From: Vreelandella sulfidaeris
Lineage (GTDB): Bacteria > Pseudomonadota > Gammaproteobacteria > Pseudomonadales > Halomonadaceae
Length of the DNA: 64,000 bases
Direction of reading: 5' to 3'
NCBI GenBank assembly: GCA_007182875.1
Contig: AP019515.1
Coordinates: forward strand, 1 to 64,000
Each line of letters opens with the position of its first letter. Within the stretch, counting starts at the first letter, position 1. The notes under the pieces were generated by a model, which ran no database searches, was not told the DNA's origin, and saw only the letters and a list, made by a program, of their open reading frames with translations. Positions 21,138 through 32,148 of this stretch are shown here, in pieces. The position numbers and the translations under genes are program-made.

Positions 21138-21308
21138 ATGATTACAGTGTTATTTTGGGCGACAATCGCCATTTTCGCTATGTTGCTCTTAGGAATTCTT
21201 CCGGGAGTAAAAGAAGTCTTTAGGCCGCTCATGGACATTATATCCAAGGGAACCGTCGAGGTATTGAAATTCGCCGGGGATATATTCTTTGGCTTGCCAA
21301 GACGATAA
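21138..21308 (+). CDS. Small membrane protein (56 aa) after traD
   Basis: ATG at 21138 to TAA at 21306. One N-terminal membrane helix (VLFWATIAIFAMLLLGILPG) and a short amphipathic tail ending FFGLPRR. It lies 8 bp after traD, with GGGG as a possible ribosome site. Intact, no family known to me. Confidence 0.5.
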   Translation: MITVLFWATIAIFAMLLLGILPGVKEVFRPLMDIISKGTVEVLKFAGDIFFGLPRR

Positions 21309-21471
21309 TTCATGCCCATATCGACCTTGCTACCCACTTATGTCATAAGCGCTCATACTTTGACCCAGCAGAAAAGATGAGAAAATAGCCGCTTCATGTT
21401 GTACATTGAAATCGTCGTATGGTATTATTACATGACAGTAAGGTAATTGCGTCGATCGCTCGGAGGTCGAA
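21309..21471 (+). promoter_or_regulatory. Likely promoter region of the 21472 gene
   Basis: AT-rich gap between the small membrane protein and the next plus-strand gene. It contains TTGTAC and, downstream, TATTAT in roughly promoter-like order, then a strong CGGAGG ribosome site 6 bp before the ATG. The exact boxes are uncertain. Confidence 0.35.
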
Positions 21472-21786
21472 ATGGCTAACAATAATCGCAAAGCTCGCCG
21501 CCAACGTGCGATCGCAGCCCGCCAAAGTGCCGCCCGGAAACCCAAGGGTTCTTTCGTTGTCAATGAGCTTCAACACTTGATCGGTGCAGAAGAAGAAGAT
21601 GTTGTACGTGCCGCTAGGTGGAGAGCCAAACAGAACATATACGTATTTCTGATGGTGAACTTAGTAATAATTCCAAGCCTATTAATATTTACCTATTTCA
21701 CATGGGATAGTGCCCTGGCAAAGTGCTTCCCTTTATTTGGGCAGGGTATGCTCTGGTTCTTATATTCCAGACCAGGGCGATGTTGA
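21472..21786 (+). CDS. Small membrane protein with basic N-terminus
   Basis: Strong GGAGG ribosome site. Product starts MANNNRKARRQRAIAARQSA, a very basic stretch, then NELQHLIGAEEEDVVRAARW and two hydrophobic helices (YVFLMVNLVIIPSLLIFTYF and a second). A one-base change near 21730 gives two possible endings: the second helix stays hydrophobic in the shifted frame (FIWAGYALVLIFQTR), which suggests that frame is the true one. The gene ends at or near the terminator at 21816. Function unknown. Confidence 0.5.
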   Translation: MANNNRKARRQRAIAARQSAARKPKGSFVVNELQHLIGAEEEDVVRAARWRAKQNIYVFLMVNLVIIPSLLIFTYFTWDSALAKCFPLFGQGMLWFLYSRPGRC

Positions 21787-21815
21787 GGTTCAAACGGATC
21801 ATTAAAATGCATGAA

Positions 21816-21845
21816 GAAAGGCCCCTAGCAAGGGCCTTTTCTTAT
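21816..21845. terminator. Bidirectional terminator between convergent operons
   Basis: AAAGGCCCCTAGCAAGGGCCTTTTC: a GGCCC/GGGCC stem with A run on one side and T run on the other, so it works on both strands. It separates the plus-strand tra block from traG on the minus strand. Confidence 0.8.
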
Positions 21846-21858
21846 GGGCGGGTGTCCA

Positions 21859-24800
21859 TTAATTCTCGCGGATCAATATCTGACCCTTGGTTGGGGAAGA
21901 CTCTTCCGTTGATTCAGAACCTCGACGCACCTGGCCGCGATTGATCGTAGCGGCCGTAGCATTCTGGGTTGAGCCATTATTGGCCTGAGAATCAATTTGC
22001 TCTTGAGTAGACGGCATAGGAGAGCTGGCCGGCTCAAATTCGCCATCCCTCCATACGTGTAATATGCATGCCCTCCTTCACGCTCAACAGCATAAACTGC
22101 CTGATTGTTCTCATAGTAGGTTGGAACGAAGGTGTCATCTCCGATCTGTATATTGGATCGTTCGCCTCCGGTAATGAGAGCATCCGCATTTTGTTGGTCA
22201 GCAGCATCGATCGCCCTACGATCAGCGACAGAAAAGCTACCTCCTGTATCGATCACATGATAAGCATCTGGCCTTTCAACGTCCGCTTGCGCATTACCTT
22301 GGATCGCCCTAGCCGTTCGCTGGAATCAACCGATAGTGAACTTACACCACCTCTCTATCGGTGTGGTGACTTCAGTTGCCGTTGCTGCTCTTGCGCCCAA
22401 ATCGCTTGTATTTGCGCCGACACTGCCACTTACAGCATTCTCACGCCCGGCAACTTCAGCATGATCGGCATTCTGTCGCTGTTCAACCTCACCTCGTAGA
22501 TCATTGGCATCGCTACGCATAGCAGAAATAGTCTGTGGGCTGGCAGGAGTAGGGATCGAGCCACTGCGACTTGCAACATATTCCTCGCGTGCTTGCTGTT
22601 GAACCTGGACAGCTTCCTGATAATCGTTTGAGGCCGCATAGAGCATAGAGGCGCGGTCTTCACCGACCCGCCCTCAAGTACCTGTCGAGATTCGCTCTGG
22701 GATACTTTTCTGAATATCGGCTGCCGTCTTGACCTACAACTTGAACTGCACCATTTTCAGAGAAAGATAGCTTCCCAGTATCTGATTGGCTCAGGCTCAT
22801 AGATTCTTCGGTCGTGTCTTGGCTAGTGTCTGAACCACGGACCCCGACTTCGCCCTGTACAGATGTCCTTGCATAAGCGCTAGCACCCGCATTAAGTGAA
22901 AGACCAACCTCTGTTTTACCCCAGCTTCGATTGAGGCCTTTCCGGCCGCATGCGAAGTAACATCATTAATTTCCTTTCCGATAATCCGGCCTGCTCCATA
23001 ACTTGCCTAGTAGCAGACAGCTCCGACATATATTGTTGCCCTTGCTGATCCTGAGACATCCTTGACCAGTCAACCGAGCCGTCAGTTACAAACCCTTGGT
23101 CTTGAGCGTATTGGGTAGCCGATCTGAAGGTATCAGTCATCATATTCTGGGATTGTTGGCTAAATGACTGTTTCGCTTCTTCTGTTCTCTGGGTCGCTTC
23201 ACTAAATGCCTGCGACTTAGATAGGCTCTCCTCATGTCTGCCGCTCTTAGGCCTACGTTCGTATCCTGCCCGCTCATATTCGTAACTTGAGATGCCCCAA
23301 CGCCGACATGGTGTGCCGATACTTCTTCCCAGAGCTATAACGGTGAGAGGTTTGGTGAGCATTCATGTTCGCGTTGTTCATACTTACCTGGCCAGCCGAA
23401 GCTGCACCTGTAGACATGTTGTTCGCGGCTGTCGCCGCTTGTTGGCTACCAGATGCCCTGTCCAAGACAGAGGTGAAGGCGTAACCGCTGCCAGATACTA
23501 GCCCCACATGATGGCGGGAACTAAGGTGGACATAAAACCTGATGCCATCACCATCTTGTCCGACATCTCGCTGACTGCGCTCATATTGGCCATGGTGAGA
23601 CCATCAGCGAGGTATCCCGCTGTCTGCCCTGGAAATAGAGCATCATGATGTAGTTCACGATAGCGAGCCCTGGCCACCATAAAATGAGCCAGGTCATCAC
23701 CTGGGCATACGAGGTGCCCATCTTCTTGCCTAAGCCGGGGACCAACACCGCAGCAAACACAATCGGCGCCAGCCCAATCACGAATGCCTGAAGGATCGCG
23801 AAGAAATAGCCCGCCATATCCCGGAAGAGAATAGCTGTGCTATACCATCCAGATTGCTGGGCACGTCGAGCCTGTTCCATATTCAAGGCTGAGATCAGCT
23901 CGTTGGAGCCTGTGGCCATTGCTGCGTATTCATAGGTGCCTGAGTACATTTCTGCGATTGCGGCTTGTGTGGCAAGCCCTGTGGCGTCCTGAACGGCACT
24001 TCCCCTGAGGCCCAGCGAAACGAATCATCCAGAGCGGCTTGTGCCAGCGCTGTTGAACCTGCTGCCTGCTGAAGCCAGAACGGGGAAGCTTCCCTCATGC
24101 CGTTCAATAGCGCGGGAGCTGCAGTCTGCAAACGGTTGTCAATGCTCGCGTAGGCCTCATCGCAAGCCTGCATGCCACCATTTGGATCGGTCGAGTCATA
24201 AACGACGGTATAAACTGCCCGGTTCAGGTTATTGCCTAAAACCCCATGCATTTTGTGAGGTAATTAGCGTCACCGGGGATATTTTGCCGCTAAAATATTC
24301 GGCAACGCACAGTCATTCATGAAACTTTGAATGCTTGATCGCAGGTACGGATCAGTCAGGCGAATCTTCTTCATGTCATTCAACATGCTTGCCGCCATGC
24401 CAATGGGAGCCCCCTGAAATACGTAGATTTTCGAAGTTTGGCGTCGTGAAGTTAGTTTCAATGCCGTTTGTAGCCCACATCCCTATCTCTGAGATGACAA
24501 CAGCAGGAAGACCGATGGCTGCCGGAACGCCTTCAATTCGTTGAATGAATTGGGGCGACCCAACGCCATCCCACACCATGTCTTCAATAAGAATATCGAC
24601 CTTCAAAGAGAACAGCATGTAGACAGTAAGAATCATGCCGGCAAAATACATGGCCACCTTTTGCAGACTTCCACCCAGGATTCCCGTAAAGCACATCGCA
24701 AGGAAGCCGGCCATCGCCAAGAACAGCGCCAAGTTCCTGAACCCAGGGTTTGAGTCAGGGTCAGTCAGGCGTTTAATCGCCTCCAGTATTTGCGCCAGCG

Positions 24801-24927
24801 CATAACCATTGCCATAGCCATAAAATGTCCAAGTGTCACCACTTGCAGGCGTCATGGTCTCTGCGATTGCTAACCCCGGAACAGCGACCAATCCAATAGC
24901 TATAAGGGCAGGAACAAGCCATTTCAT
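21859..24927 (-). CDS. traG: TraG mating-pair stabilisation/pilus assembly protein, many frameshifts
   Basis: Starts at 24927 (MKWLVPALIAIGLVAVPGLA). The N-terminal half has the TraG_N membrane segments (FRNLALFLAMAGFLAMCFTG, GYFFAILQAFVIGLAPIVFA, MTWLILWWPGLAIVNYIMML). The C-terminal half is polar, Ser/Gln-rich and coiled (RHEESLSKSQAFSEATQRTE), like the periplasmic TraG* part. Corrected length is about 1020 residues, usual for TraG. The corrected frame ends SSPTKGQILIREN at 21859. The start overlaps the traH stop (ATGA). At least eight indels are needed. Confidence 0.85.
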
Positions 24928-26473
24928 CAGTCCATCTCCCGAACCATATCACGAGCGAAATCCATGCCGGATAGACCCATGGCATGAAGATTTCGCAACG
25001 TGGCGCGGTTGATCTTGTCAACCTGGCTCATTATGTTTTCCTGAGTCTCAGCCATAAGGTTAATTTGCTGAGCCTTCTGGGAGGTCATGACAACTAGCTC
25101 ATTCTGGGCCTCGCGGAATTCGCGCAAGATCTCACCCGGCACGGATGATGTCATCGATGTCTTAGCCGTTGCCTGGACGGCATAGCGAATGTACTCAATG
25201 GAGATCATGTAAGACAGAATGGTCGAGTTACCAACTACTAGGTCGTAGGCAAGGTCCGGGTAGGTCGCTGCAACATTAACTGCTTGATAGAGCGGGAAGG
25301 GCGCTGCAGCAATAATGGCCTTTTGAGAAGCGGTCAGCGGGTGCCACTGGCAACGTTCTTAACCGCACCTTCCAATTCCATAATCACCGTGGTCAAAAGC
25401 CGTGGCCTAGTGATATATCCTCAACCTTTGCTTTGTTCGGGTTCCAACAGTCTCTCAGATCACTGTTGCTACAAGTATAAATCCGGTGGCCTGGCCTGAG
25501 GCGCCTGACCATATCTTGTCCTCGCAAAGCTGTTCACGAAGTCAGCGTATTCAATGACGGTCGGCGAGGCTTTATCACTTCCGCACAGGAATATGTCCAG
25601 CATCGCATCGGCAGTTTCGATGGTTGGCGCAAAGGTGTTCGAGTCGCCACTACCCCTTTGTTGCGAACCTCAGTACCAATCCAACTCATCAATAGCTCGG
25701 CAAATATCTTGTTCTCTGCCCCATGTTGTTCCTGCCATCTCGCCCAGGGCAATACCTGCTTCTTGAAGGCCTAGCCATGTGCGGTTGCCATCAAGCTCTA
25801 AGGCCAGTGCGCGATCCCCGGATTGTTGCTGAGGTGGTCTCGCACTTCGCGGCCCGAATCCGATTTGCTATCACAAGTGTCCTTCTGGGCTGCCAGCCAG
25901 TCACTTTCCACGCCCTCAAACATCCCTACCGAACTACACCAGAGATTCCCTAATTCGCCGGAGTAGTCAGGGAACCCTCAACCAGTGCGGTAGCAGCCTC
26001 ACAGCTGTCCTGGGATAGTTTCGCCGCCGCCTGTGCCATGCGTTGTGCGAACTCAAGCACATCCCCACAAATAGGGCAGAGCTGTTTGAGCGCGAGCTGG
26101 AAGGAGAGGGCTACAACCCTTGGGCGATTTGCTCCAACATCTGCTGGATCTGCTCACTGTCGATATAGGAGAAGCCACCAAAATGCGCGTCGATGCCATT
26201 GCAGCCTACGTCTAGCCGCGGCGGGTCCATGTTGACTAGCGAGTAGCGGTTCTGAGAAACCGCATGGTCAACCCCGGCCGTGTATCCATGCCGTGTCCTG
26301 GTCTCAAACGACGCTGCGCTGTTTGAGCTACTGAAGCCGCCTCCGGCACTGGATAGCCGGTCAAACGCATTTTCGAGTGCGTTGGCTTCAGCCAGGCTTG
26401 TGGTGGCCGTTATCGACATTCCGCTGATCACGGCTGTTGCCACCATGGTTACCAATTTGTTTCTGGAGAACAT
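24927..26473 (-). CDS. traH: TraH pilus assembly protein, many frameshifts
   Basis: Signal peptide (MVATAVISGMSITATTSLAE), then DRLSSAGG, and NMDPPRLDVGCNGIDAHFGG, the strongly conserved TraH motif, followed by FSYIDSEQIQQMLEQIAQG. The C-terminal end (REFREAQNELVVMTSQKAQQ; INRATLRNLHAMGLSGMDFA) is a coiled coil also usual for TraH. Middle fragments lie in several frames between 25200 and 26100. TraH is a periplasmic/outer membrane partner of TraF and TraG in F-pilus biogenesis. Confidence 0.85.
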
Positions 26474-27483
26474 TACTCAACTCCTTGGGAATGCCGGCGC
26501 CGAGGCCACCGGATGACCGTTCCAGCATGTCGGGAACGCTGAAATCAACGGGAGGACTCGTGCCATCACCAACCGCCTCGAGGCCCTTTTCTGCTGCTCG
26601 TTGGATAGCACCAAAGAAGACCTCAATCCTCGAGGTAATCCGCTGCGCTGCTTCAACACCACTGGAGACGCGGAACCAAAGATCATCCTGTGGCAGGTAA
26701 AGCCAGAGGTCCGGTACCGCTTCGACGGCAAGGTGGCCAGCAGCCTCTACTGAGCGTCCTGTGGTATCGCAGCTGTTCGAGAACTCTGGCATGCACCCCA
26801 TCAAGTGGGCGTTGTAAATGGTGAGCCCAGTACGTCGTTCGAGCTGCTTCATAACTGGTTGCATGTCATGACAGAATTGGCAGCTAGACCGGGTAAACCA
26901 GACGAGAAACCCATTCTGGTCATCTATCTCTTCCATGACCGCATTGCGCTTGCCATCGCGTGCTCGTGACGCTGCACGAAGCCCAAAGGAGGAGACGGGC
27001 TATGTACGAGGGGTTGAGGTCCTGGTTTTGGATCTGATTCCACTCCACATCCTCGACATTGTGATGGCTTGGTCGACGGCCCATCGCATATACCGCTGAA
27101 AGGCCTCGACTGTCTCTGGATTGTTGGGGTTCATCACAGACTGGTTAAGCAGCATGTCGCGCTGCTTGGCTTGAAACTCGAAGCTCCCTCTGGGTCGACA
27201 AAACCACAAGAGGGCTCCCACTGTTCTGGGTCCGTACAATCCAGCTCCTCTTCAGGCGCCTTGGCCATCGGTATCTCGACTGGGGCTCTTCGGGCTCTTC
27301 TTCCTCATCATCATCTAAGTGCCCCCAGAACCAACCGCATTCGCGAGCATTATTGCTATCAAGGCAGGCTTGCCCTCGGTCTCCACCAGGCTGGGCTATA
27401 GCGGTCGAACTCAGCGTTAGCAAAAGCGCCAGCATTAGCCGCAGAAATGGCGCCGGCAAAGGGCCAGCGGTAATGTGTTTCAT
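26473..27483 (-). CDS. traF: TraF thioredoxin-like pilus assembly protein, frameshifted
   Basis: Start at 27483 with signal peptide (FLRLMLALLLTLSSTAIAQ), then ARECGWFWG and an acidic stretch. FEFQAKQRDMLLNQSVMNPN and RYMRWAVDQAITM belong to the TraF middle part. The C-terminal domain has the thioredoxin-like SSCQFCHDMQPVMKQLERR with a CxxC pair, and VEAAGHLAVEAVPDLWLY with the cis-Pro. It ends in a TAATG overlap with traH after correction. It assists disulfide formation and pilus assembly in the periplasm. Confidence 0.85.
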
Positions 27484-27950
27484 AGCACAAGGCTCCGTAT
27501 CAATATCGCGGCAATGGCCCAGGCCAACAGCACGGGCCAAAATTCTGAAGTGCCGCCATCCCACAGCTTCAGGGAATGGCGTTTGGCGGTGCCACAGGCA
27601 CTCCCAAAGGTGCCAGCATCTCCAATGACGTGAGAGAGCCCACCAACCGAGAAACCTAAGAGAAGGGCGGCAAGCAATGGCGCATCAGGTAGCCAACGGC
27701 CGATGCCACTGCCAGCCCTAGCCAAGGGAGCAACCAGTGGGTCACAGTCCTATGGGGTATGAGCGTGGCTGGACCAATGCGGATCTCCAGCCAGTCAGGT
27801 GCCGTTGATCCAGGCAGCGCCATCGCCGCCACCGCCAGCGCAGACATCCCGCCATAAAGGGGTCATAATCGCACCAGCCGATGCGCCAAGCGCCAGGCCG
27901 AATAATCGATGAGCGTTCCCGGTCAAGCTGCCTCCAAATACCTGTGTCAT
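27480..27950 (-). CDS. YdjM-like (DUF457) membrane-bound metal-dependent hydrolase, frameshifted
   Basis: Corrected start at 27950: MTQVFGGSLTGNAHRLFGLA. Later frames give IPHRTVTHWLLPWLGLAVAS and GFSVGGLSHVIGDAGTFGSA, with the HR.xTH and SH..xD residues that define the DUF457/YdjM family of membrane-embedded putative hydrolases. Several hydrophobic segments fit an inner-membrane protein. It overlaps the start of traF by a few bases, so it is co-transcribed with traFHG. Three indels. Confidence 0.65.
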
Positions 27951-27955
27951 GCACG

Positions 27956-27992
27956 CGAAAAGCCCCAACTCCACAAAGGGATGGGGCTATGG
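27956..27992 (-). terminator. Terminator after the ERF gene
   Basis: On the minus strand AGCCCCA...TGGGGCTTTT, a 7-bp stem with a T run, directly after the stop of the ERF gene. Confidence 0.8.
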
Positions 27993-27996
27993 AACG

Positions 27997-28647
27997 TTAA
28001 GCATGTTGGGATTGCTGTCGCTGGATAATTCGGCGTCGCTGTGCGATCGCTCCCTTGAGCCGAGCTGACAGGTGTGCATCCAGTTGAGCGCTATTGACCC
28101 AGCGTTCGGCCGAAACCAATCGCTCAACATCTGAGTTTTCAATCTCCGCTAGAATCGCTTCGCGCGATGCCAAACGGTGACCGTTCGATACCCGCTGCTC
28201 TGATGGCTCAGGCTCTCCTCGAGAGAGAAGCACTGAGGATTCCACAGCGGCGTTATAGGCAGCATTTCCATCATCGTCCGGGCCTTGAGCAAGGCCTAGA
28301 AGAGCCATCAACCCATAGCGACGTGCATACGTCTGGCTGACGCCACACCATGGCTATCAAGGGTCTCAACGGGCATCTCACAGTAAGAGCCAATGTACTC
28401 CCCAGAAGGACCATGAATGAGCATGGTCTCCATCACCATAGCCCCCACTGTTCCGCACAGGTGCCTGAACCAGTGCAATTTCAAACTTATTCAAGACGGC
28501 ACGAATGCTGCCGATTATAATTGCGAGGCTTGCATAGCGGTTGTCGTACATCGGATTCGTAGAATCCGGTGCGATCAGACCACCAAGCTCAGCCTGCACT
28601 GAAGCCAGGGCTTTGCCGATTCTGGCGATCGAGTCACTGCGATTCAT
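27997..28647 (-). CDS. erf: ERF-family single-strand DNA annealing protein, frameshifted
   Basis: Start at 28647 with an AGGAGAG site. Product begins MNRSDSIARIGKALASVQAE and contains NPMYDNRYASLA, the signature opening of ERF proteins (NPHFKSKYA.L). IRAVLNKFEIALVQAPVRNS and, after shifts, a tail with LLGLAQGPDDDGNAAYN match the conserved ERF C-terminal GL.D..DDDG motif. ERF proteins anneal complementary single strands in phage and plasmid recombination. The gene forms its own unit: leader upstream, terminator downstream. Confidence 0.8.
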
Positions 28648-28708
28648 AACGTGCTCTCCTCTCATCCCCAGGTATCGGGGTCTCATGAGGGTAGGGCGCT
28701 ACTGACAG
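28648..28708 (-). promoter_or_regulatory. Shared structured leader, copy A (erf)
   Basis: Minus strand: TGTCAGTAGCGCCCTACC, then GAGA, hairpin CCCCGATACCTGGGG, then ATGAGAGGAG and the erf start. Same element order as copies B, C, D, G and I. Confidence 0.7.
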
Positions 28709-29139
28709 ACAAACGGGAGGTGGTATTGAGATTACCGAGAGGAGTGGCAACGCCGCTGAAGTGACACGATCCAGCGGATAAATCAAACAAACGTTTAATT
28801 TAAAAGAAAGTAGGGAGAAGTGATGCACCACGCAAGGGAACTAGAATCATTCCCTAGGCCCCATATAACCTTAGTCTCAGAACGAATAACAGATAATAAA
28901 AGCAAGGCTTGTTATGGAATGACAGATAGGCGGTAACTTTGGACCCTGTGCTCAGAGCCTTGAGCACAGAATCACCGCCCGGAGGCATGCTATCCACGCT
29001 AAAAGCGCCAATGCCACAGAAATGCGCTTCAAGCGAGGTAGAGTGAAATGACCTAAGTGATCAGTAGCTGCTTGACCCAAACAGATTCAGCAAATATATA
29101 AAAATGCATCCTTCCTCCCGAATCCCATCATGCTGAATG
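28709..29139. other. Gap between primase and ERF genes
   Basis: About 430 bp without a supported gene. It contains a hairpin CTGTGCTC/GAGCACAG at 28948-28971 with an 8-nt loop, and an AT-rich stretch at 28785-28805. The erf promoter should lie in the left part. Confidence 0.35.
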
Positions 29140-29178
29140 AAAACCCTCCTGACAATGGATGTCAGAAGGGTTTGAAGG
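29140..29178 (-). terminator. Terminator after the primase gene
   Basis: Minus strand AACCCTTCTGACA...TGTCAGGAGGGTTTTC: a 12-bp stem with one mismatch followed by a short T run, starting just after the corrected primase stop. Confidence 0.75.
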
Positions 29179-29179
29179 G

Positions 29180-30258
29180 TTAAGCAGCTTTGCTCTTGCG
29201 GGAAATCCCGTGAGCCCACTACTGGTGTACACATCAGCCCAATCAACGCTCACATCAGTTGAGCTGGATGCATCAGGGATCTTTATCGAAGCTCGAATCC
29301 CTTCTAAAAGCCGAGCCTGGAGCACTTCCGCTGCGTCCTGACCAGCCTTGCGTCCTTTCCTGTCGGGTAGGTCACGATCAGCCCAAATAACGACTTCCGT
29401 GACACCCTCAGGCGGCTCGAACGACCTCATTAGGGAAGCTGACAGTACCGGCCAGACAGGCATTCCCGTAGCAGCCCGAATAGCTAGCGAGGTCTCAATA
29501 CCCTCAGCCACACCGATAACGCCGGCTGTAGCTGTGCCTAAGCGAATAGCACCACCGTGGACATCACCATCCTTCACCACAGGGAACAGCTTTTAGCCTT
29601 GCTCACAGGCGCCTTCTACCACACCATTTTCTGTGCGGTTGAGATACGTCCTATGCATCGTGACAGGCTTTCCAGCCGCATCCCTGACAATGGTTATCAG
29701 TGCAGGGTAGTAGCTAACCACTTTGCCTTTCTCGATGTAGGCCATCCTAGGGTGGAGGCGTGCCTCCGTCTCGAGAACGCTAAGCATCGGCTTTACAGGC
29801 AACCCGCGGAACTGCAAGTAGCTCGCCAGCATGAAGCGACCTTCGCCTCTTCCCAGGGTAGAGCTTCTTCCCAGCGCTTGCGCAGCGTTGGCCGGATGTC
29901 CTGCTTTTCCTCGACCTGCCGTGGCGGTGGCCGTGATACTGGCGCCAGCGGCTCAACGGATTGTTCACCGAGAGCCCCATTACCTGCTCCAGTATTTCGG
30001 GAAGAGCCCAGCCTTTCAGCTCTTTCAACAGGCTAAAACCATCCCAGTTACCGCAAGTGCAAATGGCCGTACCCCGTTGCTTGAAGCCGCGATCGAGGCG
30101 GAAGTCTTCCTTGCCACCATGTATCGGGCAATCGATGTGATGTCCCGGTGGGCAATTGCATGCTCCAGCTCGGGGCACAGTGCCTGAAAGACCGTATCCC
30201 ATTGACCTTCCGCGACACGCTTCACATCAGCAATTTCGTACTTGTTGCTATTCCTCAT
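29180..30258 (-). CDS. Plasmid DNA primase, CHC2 zinc finger plus TOPRIM, frameshifted
   Basis: Start at 30258 after leader B. An N-terminal zinc finger reads CPIHGGKEDFR...CTC (C-H-C-C arrangement of CHC2/P4 alpha-type primases). Central part SYLQFRGLPVKPMLSVL. C-terminal TOPRIM domain has GVAEGIETSLAIRAATGMPV with the catalytic Glu and VVIWADRDLPDRKG with the DxD. The corrected frame ends GISRKSKAA. Length about 355 residues suits a mobile-element primase without a helicase domain. It probably primes the incoming or replicating plasmid strand. Confidence 0.75.
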
Positions 30259-30319
30259 GATCTGCTCCTCTCATTTCCGGTCACCCGGATCTCACAATTA
30301 GATAGGGCGACCAGTGACG
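30259..30319 (-). promoter_or_regulatory. Shared structured leader, copy B (primase)
   Basis: Minus strand: CGTCACTGGTCGCCCTATCT, then GTGAGAT, hairpin CCGGGTGACCGG, then AATGAGAGGAG and the ATG. The stem differs from copy A on both arms, so pairing is kept. Confidence 0.7.
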
Positions 30320-30400
30320 GCTATGAAGAGGTAGGGGAGACACTGCCACCAAATAAAATGTTCCGCATGCGAAACAATGGCAGTTGGAAGTCCTATAGAG

Positions 30401-30440
30401 AAAAGCCCCTCCCGATTAATCGGAGAGGGGCTTGAAGGGT
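30401..30440 (-). terminator. Terminator after the 30.5-kb small gene
   Basis: Minus strand AAGCCCCTCTCCG...CGGGAGGGGCTTTTC: a 12-bp imperfect stem with T run. Confidence 0.8.
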
Positions 30441-30461
30441 GCCTAGTCGTTCAGTGTGTGG

Positions 30462-30701
30462 CTAAGCCGCGGAATGCGTCTTGAGCCACTTCTGTTGCCA
30501 GGCAGCTTTGTCCTGCTCACTAATACTTTGCAAGCAGTTGCCAATGAGGCGGGCCACAGCACGAAATGCACAATGCACCACTACTTGGCCCAGCAGTAAC
30601 TCGACCAAGCATGGTCACGCATACCGAGCTATACGGAACTGCTTCATCACTTCGGGGCAGAGGGATTGCGGCGTGTGAGGCTCCCTATGTGATGGTTGCA
30701 T
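30462..30701 (-). CDS. Small hypothetical protein, frameshifted
   Basis: Start at 30701 (MQPSHREPHTPQSLCPEVMK), a shift near 30610, then VELLLGQVVVHCAFRAVARL and ISEQDKAAWQQKWLKTHSAA. About 78 residues, mostly helical. It is followed by its own terminator. The 30 bp upstream holds CTCTACCC, a faint resemblance to the leader family, too weak to count. Family unknown. Confidence 0.4.
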
Positions 30702-30832
30702 GAAGAGCAAGGGTAGAGCCGGATCACCAAGCAAAGCGGATCGACTCAGAGAAAAGACGTATACAAGCGTGTCTCAGTTCTATGCCGTCCGCTTCGCTAT
30801 CAGACCAAGTGCTGCAAGCCTGTTGGCTGTAA

Positions 30833-31225
30833 TTGGAAACCCGTATAGAGGCGGGCACAACGTCCCACACCTCCGCACGACTTGCACTAAGCGCGGCAGC
30901 CGCATTGTTACTCAATACTGACAGAGAGGGACAGCGGCTACCTAACCAGGGCGATGTGGACAGTTACTTGAGTGCGGTGCCCGGACAAGCAGCCTTGGTG
31001 ACGGGGTTTACCAATTTCTTAAATCGCCAGCATGCCACCACACTGACCCCTAGGGTGGATGAGAAACGGGCAAGAAAACGGCGAAAAGAAAAGTTGGCTC
31101 GCACCATGATTCAAATGGCTAAGTGTACTGATCAAGGGAGGAGGAAGGAACGATGGATCGTCACTACCATGGAATACTGTCATGACAAGAAAGTATCTAA
31201 AAAGCACTCCGTCAACAGACCATAG
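30833..31225 (+). CDS. Hypothetical protein, possibly recombinase-related fragment
   Basis: The frame contains ALSAAAALLLNTDREGQRLP and VPGQAALVTGFTNFLNRQHA, then a strongly basic helix (RVDEKRARKRRKEKLARTMI). The hydrophobic-then-basic layout recalls regions of plasmid tyrosine recombinase-like proteins, but no catalytic residues are visible. An upstream frame (30700-30921) may hold its N-terminus. Could be a remnant. Confidence 0.3.
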   Translation: METRIEAGTTSHTSARLALSAAAALLLNTDREGQRLPNQGDVDSYLSAVPGQAALVTGFTNFLNRQHATTLTPRVDEKRARKRRKEKLARTMIQMAKCTDQGRRKERWIVTTMEYCHDKKVSKKHSVNRP

Positions 31226-31335
31226 AGCATTCAGGAGACGGGGTTCGGGTTAGCATGGAGGGCGTGAGCTACTGGCTGCCTATTGTATAAGAGTAAAACG
31301 TTAGCTCTGCTGTTTGTCGTTAGGTGCGTTATAGC

Positions 31336-31360
31336 CGCCCCGGCCTTTGGCCGGAGCGGT
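31336..31360. terminator. GC-rich hairpin at the end of the HupE unit
   Basis: GCCGCCCCGGCC TTT GGCCGGAGCGG: a 12-bp stem. It lies downstream of the anchor protein gene on the minus strand. No strong T run, so intrinsic termination is likely but not certain. Confidence 0.5.
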
Positions 31361-31377
31361 TCAGTTAAGGGAATTAA

Positions 31378-32133
31378 AGCATACCTTTAGCTCCCCGTAG
31401 TCTCCTCCAACACGCAAGACCACGGTCACGTCGTTGTCATTGCGGTTACGGAAGAACCAGCCGTGGTTGCCGGTGAAAGCAGCTTCCAGCTCTCCCTCAT
31501 CTTCGGGTACGCCACGCCCTTCTCGTAGCTGATGGAGTTCCCATTGCCATCGCCGTGGGTGTCAAAATTAAGTGGCCCGCCGTCGGACGCCCAAGCGAAT
31601 GTCGCGACAGCACCTTCTTCCATCGTTAGCTTATACTCGGTACCTTCACCCGGCGTGAGTGTGAAGGTCACCTCATCACCCCATGCCGCAGTTTCTTCAG
31701 TTGCCTGGGAAGGTGTCTCCTCAGCGGCAGGAGCGTCAGCAAGCGCTACGTTTGCTTCAGTCTGCACCATCTCTTGGTCTTCTGGTAACGAAGCGGCTAC
31801 CCGCTCCGTCTCTACGTCTGAAGTTGGCGCAGCAGTAGCGGTTGCAGCCGAAGGTTGGCTATCACTAACGGCCTCTTGAGGTGCAGCGGGTTCAGAAGCC
31901 TGTTGGACACTGGCTTGGTCGAGCTCGGCTTCCTCAGCCAACTGGGTCTTGATTTCTCCCATCTCCGTCAGCCCCAACAAGCGCCCAGCGCCGGTCGGGT
32001 CAATGGCATACTCAGCAGGTAGCACGACGCTGATCAGCAAAGCGACGGCAATAACGACTGCCATCAACGTAGAGCGAAGTAACTTACCCGTTGACGGCAG
32101 TTCGGCACGGGTTGGAAGATCAGTGTTATACAT
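31378..32133 (-). CDS. Transmembrane anchor protein, HupE partner
   Basis: Start at 32133 with a GGAG site. One N-terminal membrane helix (STLMAVVIAVALLISVVLPA), then a long Ala/Glu/Pro-rich linker, then a beta-rich C-terminal domain (WGDEVTFTLTPGEGTEYKLT; ASDGGPLNFDTHGDG). After a shift near 31490 the end reads GNHGWFFRNRNDNDVTVVLR. Proteins annotated as transmembrane anchor regularly lie next to HupE/UreJ genes in metal-resistance clusters. The exact stop is uncertain by about 15 bp because of an indel near 31385. Confidence 0.6.
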
Positions 32134-32148
32134 TGGGGACTCCTTCAA